Below, piece after piece: positions 17,161-24,707 of a DNA stretch of 64,000 bases (its first letter is position 1; every line of letters starts with the position of its first letter). The translations under genes were made by a program, and so were the position numbers. This stretch comes from Chitinophaga oryzae (GTDB lineage Bacteria > Bacteroidota > Bacteroidia > Chitinophagales > Chitinophagaceae). The stretch covers positions 1,798,001 to 1,862,000 of the forward strand of contig NZ_CP051204.2 of assembly GCF_012516375.2 (NCBI RefSeq). Reading direction: 5' to 3'. Below the pieces are notes generated by a model, which saw only the letters and a program-made list of their open reading frames with translations, had not been told where the DNA came from and did not search any database.

Positions 17161-17913
17161 ATGCAACATTTTCGTGTATGGCTGGTAGCACTGGCAGCAA
17201 TGGCCGCTACCGCCTGTAATTCGGGAAACGGAAACAAAAACAACGGCGCCGACACCGCTGCAGCGCTCACGCCTGCCACGCCCGCCGGCACCGTGGACGT
17301 AGCCATTACAGGCAGGGACAAAGACACCCAGACGATCACCATTAAGTTTCAGATAAAAGATCTGAAAAAAGAAAAAACATTCGAGCAGATGGTGCTGAAA
17401 GATGCGCCGGAAGCAGAGCTCTTTAAAGTGTTGTGGGATGAGCCTAACAGCGCCTACATCGGGGTGCTGAAGCCCAACCACGCCGTGCGTTACTACCACG
17501 CCAGCCAGGATGGCAACGATCTGAAAGTACTGTGGGCCACATCTCCGCCGGAACGTATCTGGAAATATATGGAGAACACCATGGGCCTGGGCAAAGTGTC
17601 CGCATCCGCGGCGCTGACCAAAAAGTACAGCAAAAACATGCAGTCCGGCCAGATCATCGCCGACTTCATCGCGGAAATCAGACCGGACAACAGTCCCGAC
17701 AGCATAGAACTCTATGTGGAATTCGGCGGTGTACAAAAAAGCATGTACATCGGCATTCCGGCAGGGTATCAGCCTACCATACAGCAAACAACGGAAGCAG
17801 ACCACGTGTACTTCTCACTGGTAAAAGACGGTAAGGCAGAACCTTTCATCGACCTGAAAGTGGACAACGGCCGCTTACAGGTGCAGACGCTGAAAGAAAT
17901 CAGGAAAGACTAA
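17161..17913 (+). CDS. lipoprotein of unknown function inside the fucose operon
   Basis: The ATG at 17161 starts a signal peptide with lipobox (MQHFRVWLVALAAMAATAC, lipidated Cys 19); an earlier in-frame ATG at 17116 would add a non-signal-like extension. The mature part begins with a low-complexity Asn/Gly/Thr/Ala linker and continues as about 200 residues of mixed alpha/beta sequence, with no motif I recognise. About 250 residues. The gene lies between the SDR and the FAH-family gene with 24 bases to the latter, so it is co-transcribed with fucose catabolism. A sugar-sensing or envelope role is possible but not supported by sequence. Confidence 0.75.
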   Translation: MQHFRVWLVALAAMAATACNSGNGNKNNGADTAAALTPATPAGTVDVAITGRDKDTQTITIKFQIKDLKKEKTFEQMVLKDAPEAELFKVLWDEPNSAYIGVLKPNHAVRYYHASQDGNDLKVLWATSPPERIWKYMENTMGLGKVSASAALTKKYSKNMQSGQIIADFIAEIRPDNSPDSIELYVEFGGVQKSMYIGIPAGYQPTIQQTTEADHVYFSLVKDGKAEPFIDLKVDNGRLQVQTLKEIRKD

Positions 17914-17937
17914 AGGATAACAATAAAAAATACTGAA

Positions 17938-18789
17938 ATGAAACTGATCAGGTTTGGTTTACCGGGACAAGAGAAACCGGGCATTGTTACAGAAGCAGGG
18001 ATGTTTGACGTCAGCGCTTTTGGAGAAGATTTTGGAGAACAATTCCTGGCTTCCAACGGCCTGGAACGCCTGTCCCAATGGTGGGCACAGCATGGCGCTT
18101 CCTGCCCGCAGGTACCTGCCGGCACCCGGCTGGGCGCTCCGTTTCAGCGGCCGTCCAAGATCGTGTGCATCGGTCTCAACTATGCCGATCACGCCCGTGA
18201 AACCAACGCGCCGATTCCCACAGAACCCATCGTGTTCTTTAAAAGCACTACCGCGCTGGTAGGCCCCAACGATGACCTGATGATTCCGCGTAACAGCGAA
18301 AAAACAGACTGGGAAGTGGAGCTGGCCGTGGTAATCGGTAAAAAAGCCTCTTACGTGGAAGAAAAAGACGCGCTGGACTATGTCGCCGGCTACTGCCTGC
18401 ACAATGATTACAGCGAGCGCGCCTTCCAGCTGGAGAGAAACGGTCAGTGGGTAAAAGGCAAAAGCTGCGATACTTTCGCGCCTATGGGCCCCTGGCTGGC
18501 GACTAAAGACGAAATCAAAGACGTGGACAACCTGCGTTTATGGCTCACCGTTAACGGCCGGAAAATGCAGGACGGCAACACTTCCAATTTCATCTTCAAC
18601 GTACCGTTCGTAGTGGCTTACCTGAGCCAGTTCATGACGCTGCTCCCGGGCGACGTTATCTCCACCGGCACACCGGCAGGCGTAGGCCTCGGTATGAACC
18701 CGCAGGTATACCTGAAACCGGGCGACGTGGTGGAACTGGGCATCGATGGCCTCGGCACTTCCAAACAAACAGTAGTAGCCTTTAAATAA
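17938..18789 (+). CDS. fumarylacetoacetate hydrolase family protein, likely 2,4-diketo-3-deoxy-L-fuconate hydrolase
   Basis: FAH superfamily enzyme, 283 residues. A short N-terminal domain (1-70) is followed by the catalytic fold with KIVCIGLNYADHARE (about 74-88), the metal-binding DWEVELAVVIG (Glu-x-Glu) and HNDYSER (Asp ligand), and ISTGTPAGVG near the end. Family members hydrolyse or decarboxylate diketo acids. In this operon the expected substrate is 2,4-diketo-3-deoxy-L-fuconate, giving pyruvate and lactate. Six bases separate it from the mutarotase gene. Confidence 0.85.
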   Translation: MKLIRFGLPGQEKPGIVTEAGMFDVSAFGEDFGEQFLASNGLERLSQWWAQHGASCPQVPAGTRLGAPFQRPSKIVCIGLNYADHARETNAPIPTEPIVFFKSTTALVGPNDDLMIPRNSEKTDWEVELAVVIGKKASYVEEKDALDYVAGYCLHNDYSERAFQLERNGQWVKGKSCDTFAPMGPWLATKDEIKDVDNLRLWLTVNGRKMQDGNTSNFIFNVPFVVAYLSQFMTLLPGDVISTGTPAGVGLGMNPQVYLKPGDVVELGIDGLGTSKQTVVAFK

Positions 18790-18795
18790 CTGCAT

Positions 18796-19125
18796 ATGAA
18801 CCGTTATTGCCTGGCACTGGACCTGGTCGACGATCCGCAGCTGATAGCCGAATATGAAGACTATCACCGCAACGTATGGCCGGAGATCAAAAAAAGCATC
18901 ACCGACAGCGGTATCCAAAACATGGAAATCTACCGCGCCGGCAACCGCTTGTTTATGATCATGGAAGTGGACGATAGTTTCTCTTTTGACCGCAAAGGCG
19001 CCATGGACGCTGCCAACCCCACAGTACAGAAATGGGAGCAGCTGATGTGGAAATACCAGCAGGCTTTGCCGGTAGCCAAACCGGGAGAGAAATGGATCAT
19101 CATGGATAAGATCTTCTCATTATAA
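18796..19125 (+). CDS. L-rhamnose/L-fucose mutarotase family protein
   Basis: 109 residues, full length for the RhaM-like mutarotase family (ferredoxin-like fold, dimeric, cytoplasmic). Characteristic segments are YCLALDLVDD at the N-terminus, EYEDYHRNVWPEI with the conserved His and Trp-Pro, IYRAGNRLFMIMEV, and the C-terminal GEKWIIMDKIFSL. It would interconvert the anomers of L-fucose before dehydrogenation; the family also covers rhamnose, but fucP downstream favours fucose. The stop codon is followed directly by the long AT-rich inverted repeat. Confidence 0.88.
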   Translation: MNRYCLALDLVDDPQLIAEYEDYHRNVWPEIKKSITDSGIQNMEIYRAGNRLFMIMEVDDSFSFDRKGAMDAANPTVQKWEQLMWKYQQALPVAKPGEKWIIMDKIFSL

Positions 19126-19215
19126 ATTTTTTGATTTTCGATTTTTTGATTTTCGATTTCGGGGAACAAAACCTGCTTTCTATTCCAAAAATCAAAAAAT
19201 CGAAAATCAAAAAAT
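19126..19215. repeat. AT-rich inverted repeat between mutarotase and lactonase genes
   Basis: Left arm 19126-19153 and right arm 19188-19215 are exact reverse complements over 28 bases. Each is made of two copies of ATTTTTTGATTTT joined by CG. The left arm starts immediately after the mutarotase stop codon, and the right arm ends 14 bases before the lactonase ATG. The loop is 34 bases. No terminator-type GC stem is present, and the operon continues across it. Confidence 0.9.
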
Positions 19216-19229
19216 CCCAAAATGATATT

Positions 19230-20057
19230 ATGGTAATCGACGCACATCAGCATTTCTGGCAGTATGATCCCGTCCGCGACGCCTGGATAGACGACTCCAT
19301 GCAGGTCATCCGCAGGGATTTTTTTCCGGAACACCTGGAGCCCGTGCTGGCCGCTAACGGCGTACACGGTTGTGTGGCGGTACAGGCAGACCAGTCGGAA
19401 AATGAAACCGCTTTCCTGCTGGACCTGGCGGATAAACATCCGTTCATCAAAGGCGTGGTAGGCTGGACAGACCTGCGCGATCCCCACCTGCGGGACCGCC
19501 TGGCCGCTTATGCCGCCCATCCCAAACTCAAAGGGTTCCGGCATATTGTACAGGGCGAACCCGATGTGAACTTCCTGCTCGGAGACGACTTTTGCCGCGG
19601 CATCGCCGCCCTGGCGGAATTCGGATTCAGCTACGATATCCTCGTGTATCCGAAACAGTTAGCCGCCACGGCCGCCTTTGTACAGAAATTCCCGGACCAC
19701 CGCCTCGTGATAGATCATGTGGCCAAACCGGATTTTAAAACCGGGGAACTGGACGAATGGGCCGCTTATATGCGCCGGATCGCCCGGTCACCGAATGTGT
19801 ACTGTAAGCTCAGCGGACTCGTGACGGAAGCGGACTGGCAGTACTGGCAGCAGGAACACTTCGAACCGTTCCTCGATGTGGTACTGGAATGTTTCGGCCC
19901 CAACCGGCTCATGTTTGGGTCCGACTGGCCCGTTTGCCTGCTGGCAGCAGACTACGCACAGGTGAAAAACATCGTCACCAGCTACATCAGTAAATTATCA
20001 ACAACAGAACAAAACAACATTATGGGAGGCAATGCCATCTCATTCTATCATCTATAA
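19230..20057 (+). CDS. amidohydrolase family 2 protein, likely L-fuconolactonase
   Basis: Metal-dependent amidohydrolase fold, about 275 residues from the ATG at 19230. I chose this start because MVIDAHQHFWQYD is the standard beginning (HxH motif); the longer frame upstream is translated repeat DNA. Other motifs: LKGFRHIVQGEPD, VIDHVAKPD with the conserved His and Asp, and MFGSDWPVCLLA with the catalytic Asp. Members of this subgroup open sugar lactones. In this cluster L-fucono-lactone to L-fuconate is the fitting reaction. The second SDR gene starts 22 bases after its stop. Confidence 0.87.
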   Translation: MVIDAHQHFWQYDPVRDAWIDDSMQVIRRDFFPEHLEPVLAANGVHGCVAVQADQSENETAFLLDLADKHPFIKGVVGWTDLRDPHLRDRLAAYAAHPKLKGFRHIVQGEPDVNFLLGDDFCRGIAALAEFGFSYDILVYPKQLAATAAFVQKFPDHRLVIDHVAKPDFKTGELDEWAAYMRRIARSPNVYCKLSGLVTEADWQYWQQEHFEPFLDVVLECFGPNRLMFGSDWPVCLLAADYAQVKNIVTSYISKLSTTEQNNIMGGNAISFYHL

Positions 20058-20079
20058 TATAAAGCATAACACCACGCAT

Positions 20080-20862
20080 ATGGATTTAGGATTACAGGGA
20101 AAAGTGATTATCGTTACCGGCGGTGCCAAAGGTATTGGAGAAGGTATTGCAAAACTGGTAGCAGCGGAAGGAGGCATTGTCATCATTGCCGGCAGAAATG
20201 AAGCTGACAACAGCAAAACCGTCAACGAGATTATCGGAGCGGGAGGCCAGGCCCACGGCATCAAGGCCGAGCTGTCCAATGTGGAAGACTGCCGCAAAGT
20301 GATCGCCGAAACCGTTGAAAAATACGGAAAAATAGATGGCCTGGTCAACAATGCCGGCGCTAATGACAGCGTAGGACTGGAAAGCGGCAGCCCGGAACGT
20401 TTCATGCAATCGCTGCAAAACAACCTGTCACACTACTACAACCTGGCCCATTTTGCGCTGCCCTACCTGAAAACCAGCAAAGGCAATATCGTGAATATCG
20501 GCTCCAAAGTAGCGACCACCGGCCAGGGTAACACCTCCGGCTATGCCGCTTCCAAAGGCGCTATCAACGCGCTGACCCGCGAATGGGCAGTAGAACTGCT
20601 GCCTTACTCCGTACGTGTCAACACGGTCATCCCGGCCGAGGTGTGGACACCACTGTACGAAACCTGGATCAACTCTCTCCCCAACCCCAAAGAGAAACTG
20701 GCAGCCATCACCGCCAAAATTCCTTTTGAGCAGAGAATGACCACTTCAGAAGAGATCGCCAACACGACCGTGTTCCTGCTGTCTCCCCGTTCCTCACATA
20801 CAACCGGACAGATATTATTCGTTGACGGAGGTTATACACACCTCGACAGGTCCATCAGCTGA
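20080..20862 (+). CDS. SDR dehydrogenase, likely L-fucose dehydrogenase
   Basis: 260-residue short-chain dehydrogenase/reductase. Start taken at 20080 (MDLGLQGKVIIVTGG) because the longer frame would overlap the lactonase end. TGGAKGIGEGIA cofactor motif (about residues 13-24), NNAGAND, Ser in NIGSKVAT and Tyr/Lys in YAASKGA. It would oxidise L-fucose to the lactone, the first committed step of the non-phosphorylating route, and lies next to lactonase and permease. Assignment of the two SDRs to the two dehydrogenase steps is by analogy and could be swapped. Confidence 0.8.
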   Translation: MDLGLQGKVIIVTGGAKGIGEGIAKLVAAEGGIVIIAGRNEADNSKTVNEIIGAGGQAHGIKAELSNVEDCRKVIAETVEKYGKIDGLVNNAGANDSVGLESGSPERFMQSLQNNLSHYYNLAHFALPYLKTSKGNIVNIGSKVATTGQGNTSGYAASKGAINALTREWAVELLPYSVRVNTVIPAEVWTPLYETWINSLPNPKEKLAAITAKIPFEQRMTTSEEIANTTVFLLSPRSSHTTGQILFVDGGYTHLDRSIS

Positions 20863-20920
20863 GCATTGCCGACTAAACTGATACATTACTCTTTTACCTG
20901 AAAACAATAAACTCTTCGTT

Positions 20921-22159
20921 ATGGCCGGAGGCGCAGTAAGTAATTCCACCTATACCAGCAGTCCCCCCAGCGGGAAACAGGCTGGCAACTACCTTTTCCC
21001 GTTTATACTGGTCACCAGTTTGTTCTTTTTATGGGGCCTGGCATACGGCCTGCTGGACGTGCTGAACAAACATTTCCAGGAAGTGCTCAACATCACGCCC
21101 AAGCGCTCCACGCTGCTGCAGGGCGCATACTTCGGCGCATACTTCGTCATGGCTTTGCCTGCCGGTATGTTTATGAACAAGTTCGGTTACAAGAAAGGGA
21201 TTATCATGGGACTGCTGCTGTATGCAGCCGGCGCCTTCCTTTTCTACCCGTCGGCCCGCGCGCTCAATTTCGACTTCTTCCTGCTGTCGCTCTTTGTGCT
21301 GGCCTGCGGACTGGCCTGCCTGGAAACGGCAGCCAACCCATACGTGACTGTGCTGGGGCCGAAAGAGTCCTCTGAACAGCGGCTGAACCTGTCACAATGT
21401 TTTAACGGATTGGGGTCTTTCCTCGGGCCTGTCATCGGTGGGGCCCTCTTCTTCGGCGGTGGAAAAGACGACCTGACATCCGTACAGCTCACCTACATCG
21501 TTATCGGCGTGGTGGTATTGCTCATCGCCGCTTTCTTTTACCGCACCAAACTGCCGGAAATCAAAGAGGCGGAAGCGGAAGGTGAAGCGGTCATGAAAGA
21601 CGAAAGACCGCTGTTTGCCCATAAACATTTTGTTGGCGGTGTTATCGCCCAGTTCTTTTACGTGGCCGCCCAGGTAGGCGTAGGCGCGCTGTTTATCAAC
21701 TATGCCACCGAATACTGGCAGGGCACTTCCAACGAAAAGGCGGCTTACCTGCTGTCTGCCGGCATGGTGCTGTTTCTCGCCGGCCGTTTCGTAGGTACCG
21801 CCCTGATGCGTAAAATCGCTCCGAATCAGCTGCTGGCGATCTACGCTTTCATCAACGTACTCTTGTGCGCTTTTGTGATGACAGGCAACGGGGCCGCTTC
21901 TGTATACGCGCTGATAGCCGTGTTTTTCTTTATGTCTATCATGTTCCCGACTATCTTCGCCCTGGGAGTGAAAGACCTGGGAAAACATACTAAAAAGGGC
22001 GCTTCCTTTATTGTGATGTCTATCGTAGGCGGGGCATCTGTTCCCTACCTGATGGGAGTGGTGACAGAAATGTATTCTACCGCCATTTCCTACGGCATCC
22101 CGCTGATCTGCTTCATCGTGGTGTTCTACTACGGCTGGAGGGGCTACAAGAGAAGCTAG
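20921..22159 (+). CDS. fucP: L-fucose:proton symporter
   Basis: Major facilitator superfamily sugar symporter of the FucP family, 412 residues, 12 predicted membrane helices in the inner membrane. The two acidic residues needed for proton coupling in E. coli FucP, D46 and E135, fall at exactly these numbers here (LAYGLLDVLN and LACLETAANP). CLETAANPYVTVLGP is the hallmark of the family. It closes the fucose operon and defines the likely substrate; glucose/galactose transporters (GluP) of the same family are the main alternative. Confidence 0.9.
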   Translation: MAGGAVSNSTYTSSPPSGKQAGNYLFPFILVTSLFFLWGLAYGLLDVLNKHFQEVLNITPKRSTLLQGAYFGAYFVMALPAGMFMNKFGYKKGIIMGLLLYAAGAFLFYPSARALNFDFFLLSLFVLACGLACLETAANPYVTVLGPKESSEQRLNLSQCFNGLGSFLGPVIGGALFFGGGKDDLTSVQLTYIVIGVVVLLIAAFFYRTKLPEIKEAEAEGEAVMKDERPLFAHKHFVGGVIAQFFYVAAQVGVGALFINYATEYWQGTSNEKAAYLLSAGMVLFLAGRFVGTALMRKIAPNQLLAIYAFINVLLCAFVMTGNGAASVYALIAVFFFMSIMFPTIFALGVKDLGKHTKKGASFIVMSIVGGASVPYLMGVVTEMYSTAISYGIPLICFIVVFYYGWRGYKRS

Positions 22160-22178
22160 GGACCTTTTTTAATCCTTT

Positions 22179-22241
22179 AATCCGCAAAATCATCGTATAT
22201 TCCTTAATACAAAAAGGAATACCATGATCTTGCGGATTTTT
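22179..22241 (+). promoter_or_regulatory. long stem-loop spanning the start codon of the MbnP-like gene
   Basis: Left strand 22179-22198 (AATCCGCAAAATCATCGTAT) pairs with 22219-22238 over 20 bases with two mismatches, and the right side contains the ATG at 22224-22226. An alternative inner stem TATTCCTT/AAGGAATA exists. A run of five T begins at 22237. It could end fucP transcription or mask the downstream start site. Confidence 0.65.
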
Positions 22242-23000
22242 ACTTTCTATATCTTCCGTTGTGTCCTGATATGCCTGCCTGTCCTATGGCTCTGCGGATG
22301 CGCAAAAAAAGATAAACAAGACGATACGCCACCGGCGTTTTATACCTGGATGTACCTGGATGTCTCCCACGAGATGAATGGCAGCCAGCTCGTTAGAAAC
22401 ACAAAACTTTACACGAATCCTGCCGGTGAAACCTTCCGGGTTTCTCAGTTCCGTTATTATCTCAGCAATTTCGCGCTTGTGGATGATGCCGGGAAAACCA
22501 TCCAGCTGGCCTCCGCCTATTTCCTGGTAGACGATGCGGTGGATTCCACCAAACACCTGCGGCTCGACAGCCTGCCTGCCGGCACCTACAAGGCGCTCCG
22601 CTTCCTGGTAGGGGTAGACAGCGCCCGTAATAACAGCGGCGTCCAGTCCGGTGCTTTAGCCCCTGAAAACGGCATGTTCTGGACCTGGAACAGCGGCTAT
22701 ATCATGGCGAAGCTGGAAGGCACCTCCGATGCGGTCGCATCCCCCGCACATGCGTTCCAATGGCATGTAGGCGGTTTCAAAGGTCCCTACAATGTGCTGA
22801 AAACGGTGGAATTGCCGCTGGCCTTCCATGTAGGCGCCTATACCGCAGCCATACCGCGTTTTAATGTGGTGGCCGGCCTGGATAAATGGTTCGCGCCCAA
22901 TACCGCCAGCTTCGCGCAGTCGCCCGTTATCATGGCGCCGGGAGAAGCGGCGCTCAACATCGCCAAAAACTACCAGCAGATGTTCTCCATTAAAAACTAG
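22224..23000 (+). CDS. MbnP-like copper-binding lipoprotein
   Basis: 258 residues. The N-terminal signal has a lipobox (LCGC, lipidated Cys 26). The body (from about residue 41) matches the MbnP family: MYLDVSHEMNG, FRVSQFRYYLSNFAL, LDSLPAGTYKALRFLVGVD, NGMFWTWNSGYIMAKLEG (W153, W155) and FQWHVGG (H181). Known background: in methanotrophs MbnP binds copper after the di-haem enzyme MbnH oxidises one Trp to kynurenine. The MbnH-like gene follows eight bases later, so the same pairing is expected here, in the periplasm. Which Trp is modified is inferred. The start codon lies in a long RNA stem. Confidence 0.85.
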   Translation: MILRIFTFYIFRCVLICLPVLWLCGCAKKDKQDDTPPAFYTWMYLDVSHEMNGSQLVRNTKLYTNPAGETFRVSQFRYYLSNFALVDDAGKTIQLASAYFLVDDAVDSTKHLRLDSLPAGTYKALRFLVGVDSARNNSGVQSGALAPENGMFWTWNSGYIMAKLEGTSDAVASPAHAFQWHVGGFKGPYNVLKTVELPLAFHVGAYTAAIPRFNVVAGLDKWFAPNTASFAQSPVIMAPGEAALNIAKNYQQMFSIKN

Positions 23001-23008
23001 CACCACGG

Positions 23009-24073
23009 ATGCGCCATAAAGCGTTATATATCGCTGTTGCCTTCGGTACCCTGCTACTGCTTGCCCATGCCTGTAAAAAGGAAAACAGGGGCGGAAGCGG
23101 TGGTCCGGGGCCGGAGCCTGTAACGCTGTCGCTGCCGCCCGGATTTCCCGACCCGGTATATAACTTTTCCGGTAATCCGCTGACCAGGCAGGGGATAGCC
23201 CTGGGGCGCTTTATATTTTACGATTATCGCCTCTCCAAAGACAGCACCGTTTCCTGCGGCTTCTGCCACCAGCAGTTCGCCGCCTTCGGGCATTTCGATC
23301 ATGCACTGAGCCACGGCGTAGGCGGCCGGCAGGGCAACCGCTCGGTACCAACGATCTTTAATATGATCTGGCAGAAAGAATTCATGTGGGACGGTGGGGT
23401 GAATAACCTGGAAATACAACCGCTGACACCGCTCACGGACCATCGTGAAATGGGCGTGGACCTGAAAGAGCTGCTGCAGAAAATGCAGGCCGATCCCAGG
23501 TACCGGCAGCAGTTCAAAGCGGCTTTCGGTACGGAAGAAGTCACCAGCGAACGGATGTTCAAAGCCATTACCCAGTTTGTGGGCACCATGATCTCGGGTA
23601 ACTCCCGCTACGACAGCATTATCCGCAAAGTGCCGGGAGCGGCTTTCTCGCCGGATGAACAGGTGGGCTATACGCTATATCAGCAAAAGTGTGCGGCCTG
23701 TCACAAAGAACCGTTGTTTACCGACCTGAGTTATCGCAGCAACGGCCTGCCCTACCTGGCTGCGCTCAACGATGTGGGACGGATGAAGATCACCGGCAAT
23801 ACGGCTGATTACCTCAAATTTAAAGTGCCTTCATTGCGCAACATCATCAGGAGCTCCCCCTATATGCACGATGGCCGGTATTCCGATATCTTCCAGGTGT
23901 TCGGTTTCTACGATCATGGCGTAAAAGATACCATCACCACAGACGTGCTGGTGCGCAAGGGTGTGCCGCTCACCAGCCAACAGCAGCGGCAGCTGTACCT
24001 GTTCCTTAATACCCTTACCGATTATACGCTGATCAACAATAAAGATCTTTCCGAAGTATTGATAGAGCCCTGA
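23009..24073 (+). CDS. MbnH-like di-haem cytochrome c peroxidase family lipoprotein
   Basis: 354 residues with lipoprotein signal (LAHAC, lipidated Cys 22). Two haem c sites: CGFCH (C83, C86, H87) and CAACH (C228, C231, H232). The length and the domain order (LGRFIFYDYRLSKDST before haem 1, PSLRNIIRSSPYMHDGRY near the C-terminus) fit the MauG/MbnH branch of bacterial di-haem peroxidases. Eight bases separate it from the MbnP-like gene, so they are co-transcribed. Predicted role: oxidative tryptophan modification of the partner using peroxide-derived high-valent haem. No methanobactin genes are in the window. Confidence 0.88.
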   Translation: MRHKALYIAVAFGTLLLLAHACKKENRGGSGGPGPEPVTLSLPPGFPDPVYNFSGNPLTRQGIALGRFIFYDYRLSKDSTVSCGFCHQQFAAFGHFDHALSHGVGGRQGNRSVPTIFNMIWQKEFMWDGGVNNLEIQPLTPLTDHREMGVDLKELLQKMQADPRYRQQFKAAFGTEEVTSERMFKAITQFVGTMISGNSRYDSIIRKVPGAAFSPDEQVGYTLYQQKCAACHKEPLFTDLSYRSNGLPYLAALNDVGRMKITGNTADYLKFKVPSLRNIIRSSPYMHDGRYSDIFQVFGFYDHGVKDTITTDVLVRKGVPLTSQQQRQLYLFLNTLTDYTLINNKDLSEVLIEP

Positions 24074-24107
24074 AACAAAACCGCCATCGATAAAATATCA
24101 ATGGCGG
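24074..24107 (-). terminator. probable terminator behind tag
   Basis: CCGCCAT (24081-24087) pairs with ATGGCGG (24101-24107), extended by GATA/TATC. On the minus strand the stem is followed by TTTTGTTT. It lies between convergent genes and fits best as the end of the glmS-DUF4954-tag transcript. Confidence 0.5.
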
Positions 24108-24134
24108 CTTCGCAGGAAGTATGCGCTGAAAGTA

Positions 24135-24707
24135 TTATCCCTTCGATCTTTTATAGCAGGAGGCTATATGATCGTTCACCATACCGGTAGCCTGCATATA
24201 GGCGTAACAGATAGTAGACCCTACAAATTTGAACCCGCGTTTCAGCAGGTCCTTGCTCATAGCGTCGGAGACAGGCGTTTTCGCCGGAACTTCCTGTAAT
24301 GATTTGAAATTGTTGACAATGGGTTTGTGATTGACGAATGACCAGATGTACTTATCGAAGGTGCCGAATTCCTTCTGCACAGCCAGGAAGGCTTTAGCAT
24401 TGGTGACCGCGGCATTGATCTTCAGCTTGTTCCGGATGATGCCTTCGTTTTCCAGCAGCCTGGCGATTTTTTTATCATCGTATTTAGCGATCTTTTTCGC
24501 ATCCCAGTTGTCAAAAGCTTTGCGGTAGTTTTCCCGTTTGGTGAGCACGGTGTGCCAGCTAAGGCCGGCCTGTGCGCCTTCGAGGCAAAGCATTTCAAAG
24601 AGATGCCGGTCGTCGTGACTGGGCGTTCCCCATTCATGGTCGTGATAGTCTTTATACAATTGATCTTTCAGGCTCCAGCCGCATCTGGTTTTTTCTACAG
24701 TTCCCAT
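24135..24707 (-). CDS. tag: DNA-3-methyladenine glycosylase I
   Basis: Base-excision repair enzyme removing 3-methyladenine from DNA. 190 residues, the usual size. RCGWSLKDQLYKDYHDHEWG at the N-terminus provides the zinc Cys and His; the other ligands are in MVNDHIASCY. The catalytic Glu is in LCLEGAQAGLSW, and FKFVGSTICYAYMQATGMVN is the family-specific C-terminal block. The start overlaps the end of the DUF4954 gene by 13 bases, implying translational coupling with a gene that has no obvious repair role. Confidence 0.96.
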   Translation of the reverse strand: MGTVEKTRCGWSLKDQLYKDYHDHEWGTPSHDDRHLFEMLCLEGAQAGLSWHTVLTKRENYRKAFDNWDAKKIAKYDDKKIARLLENEGIIRNKLKINAAVTNAKAFLAVQKEFGTFDKYIWSFVNHKPIVNNFKSLQEVPAKTPVSDAMSKDLLKRGFKFVGSTICYAYMQATGMVNDHIASCYKRSKG

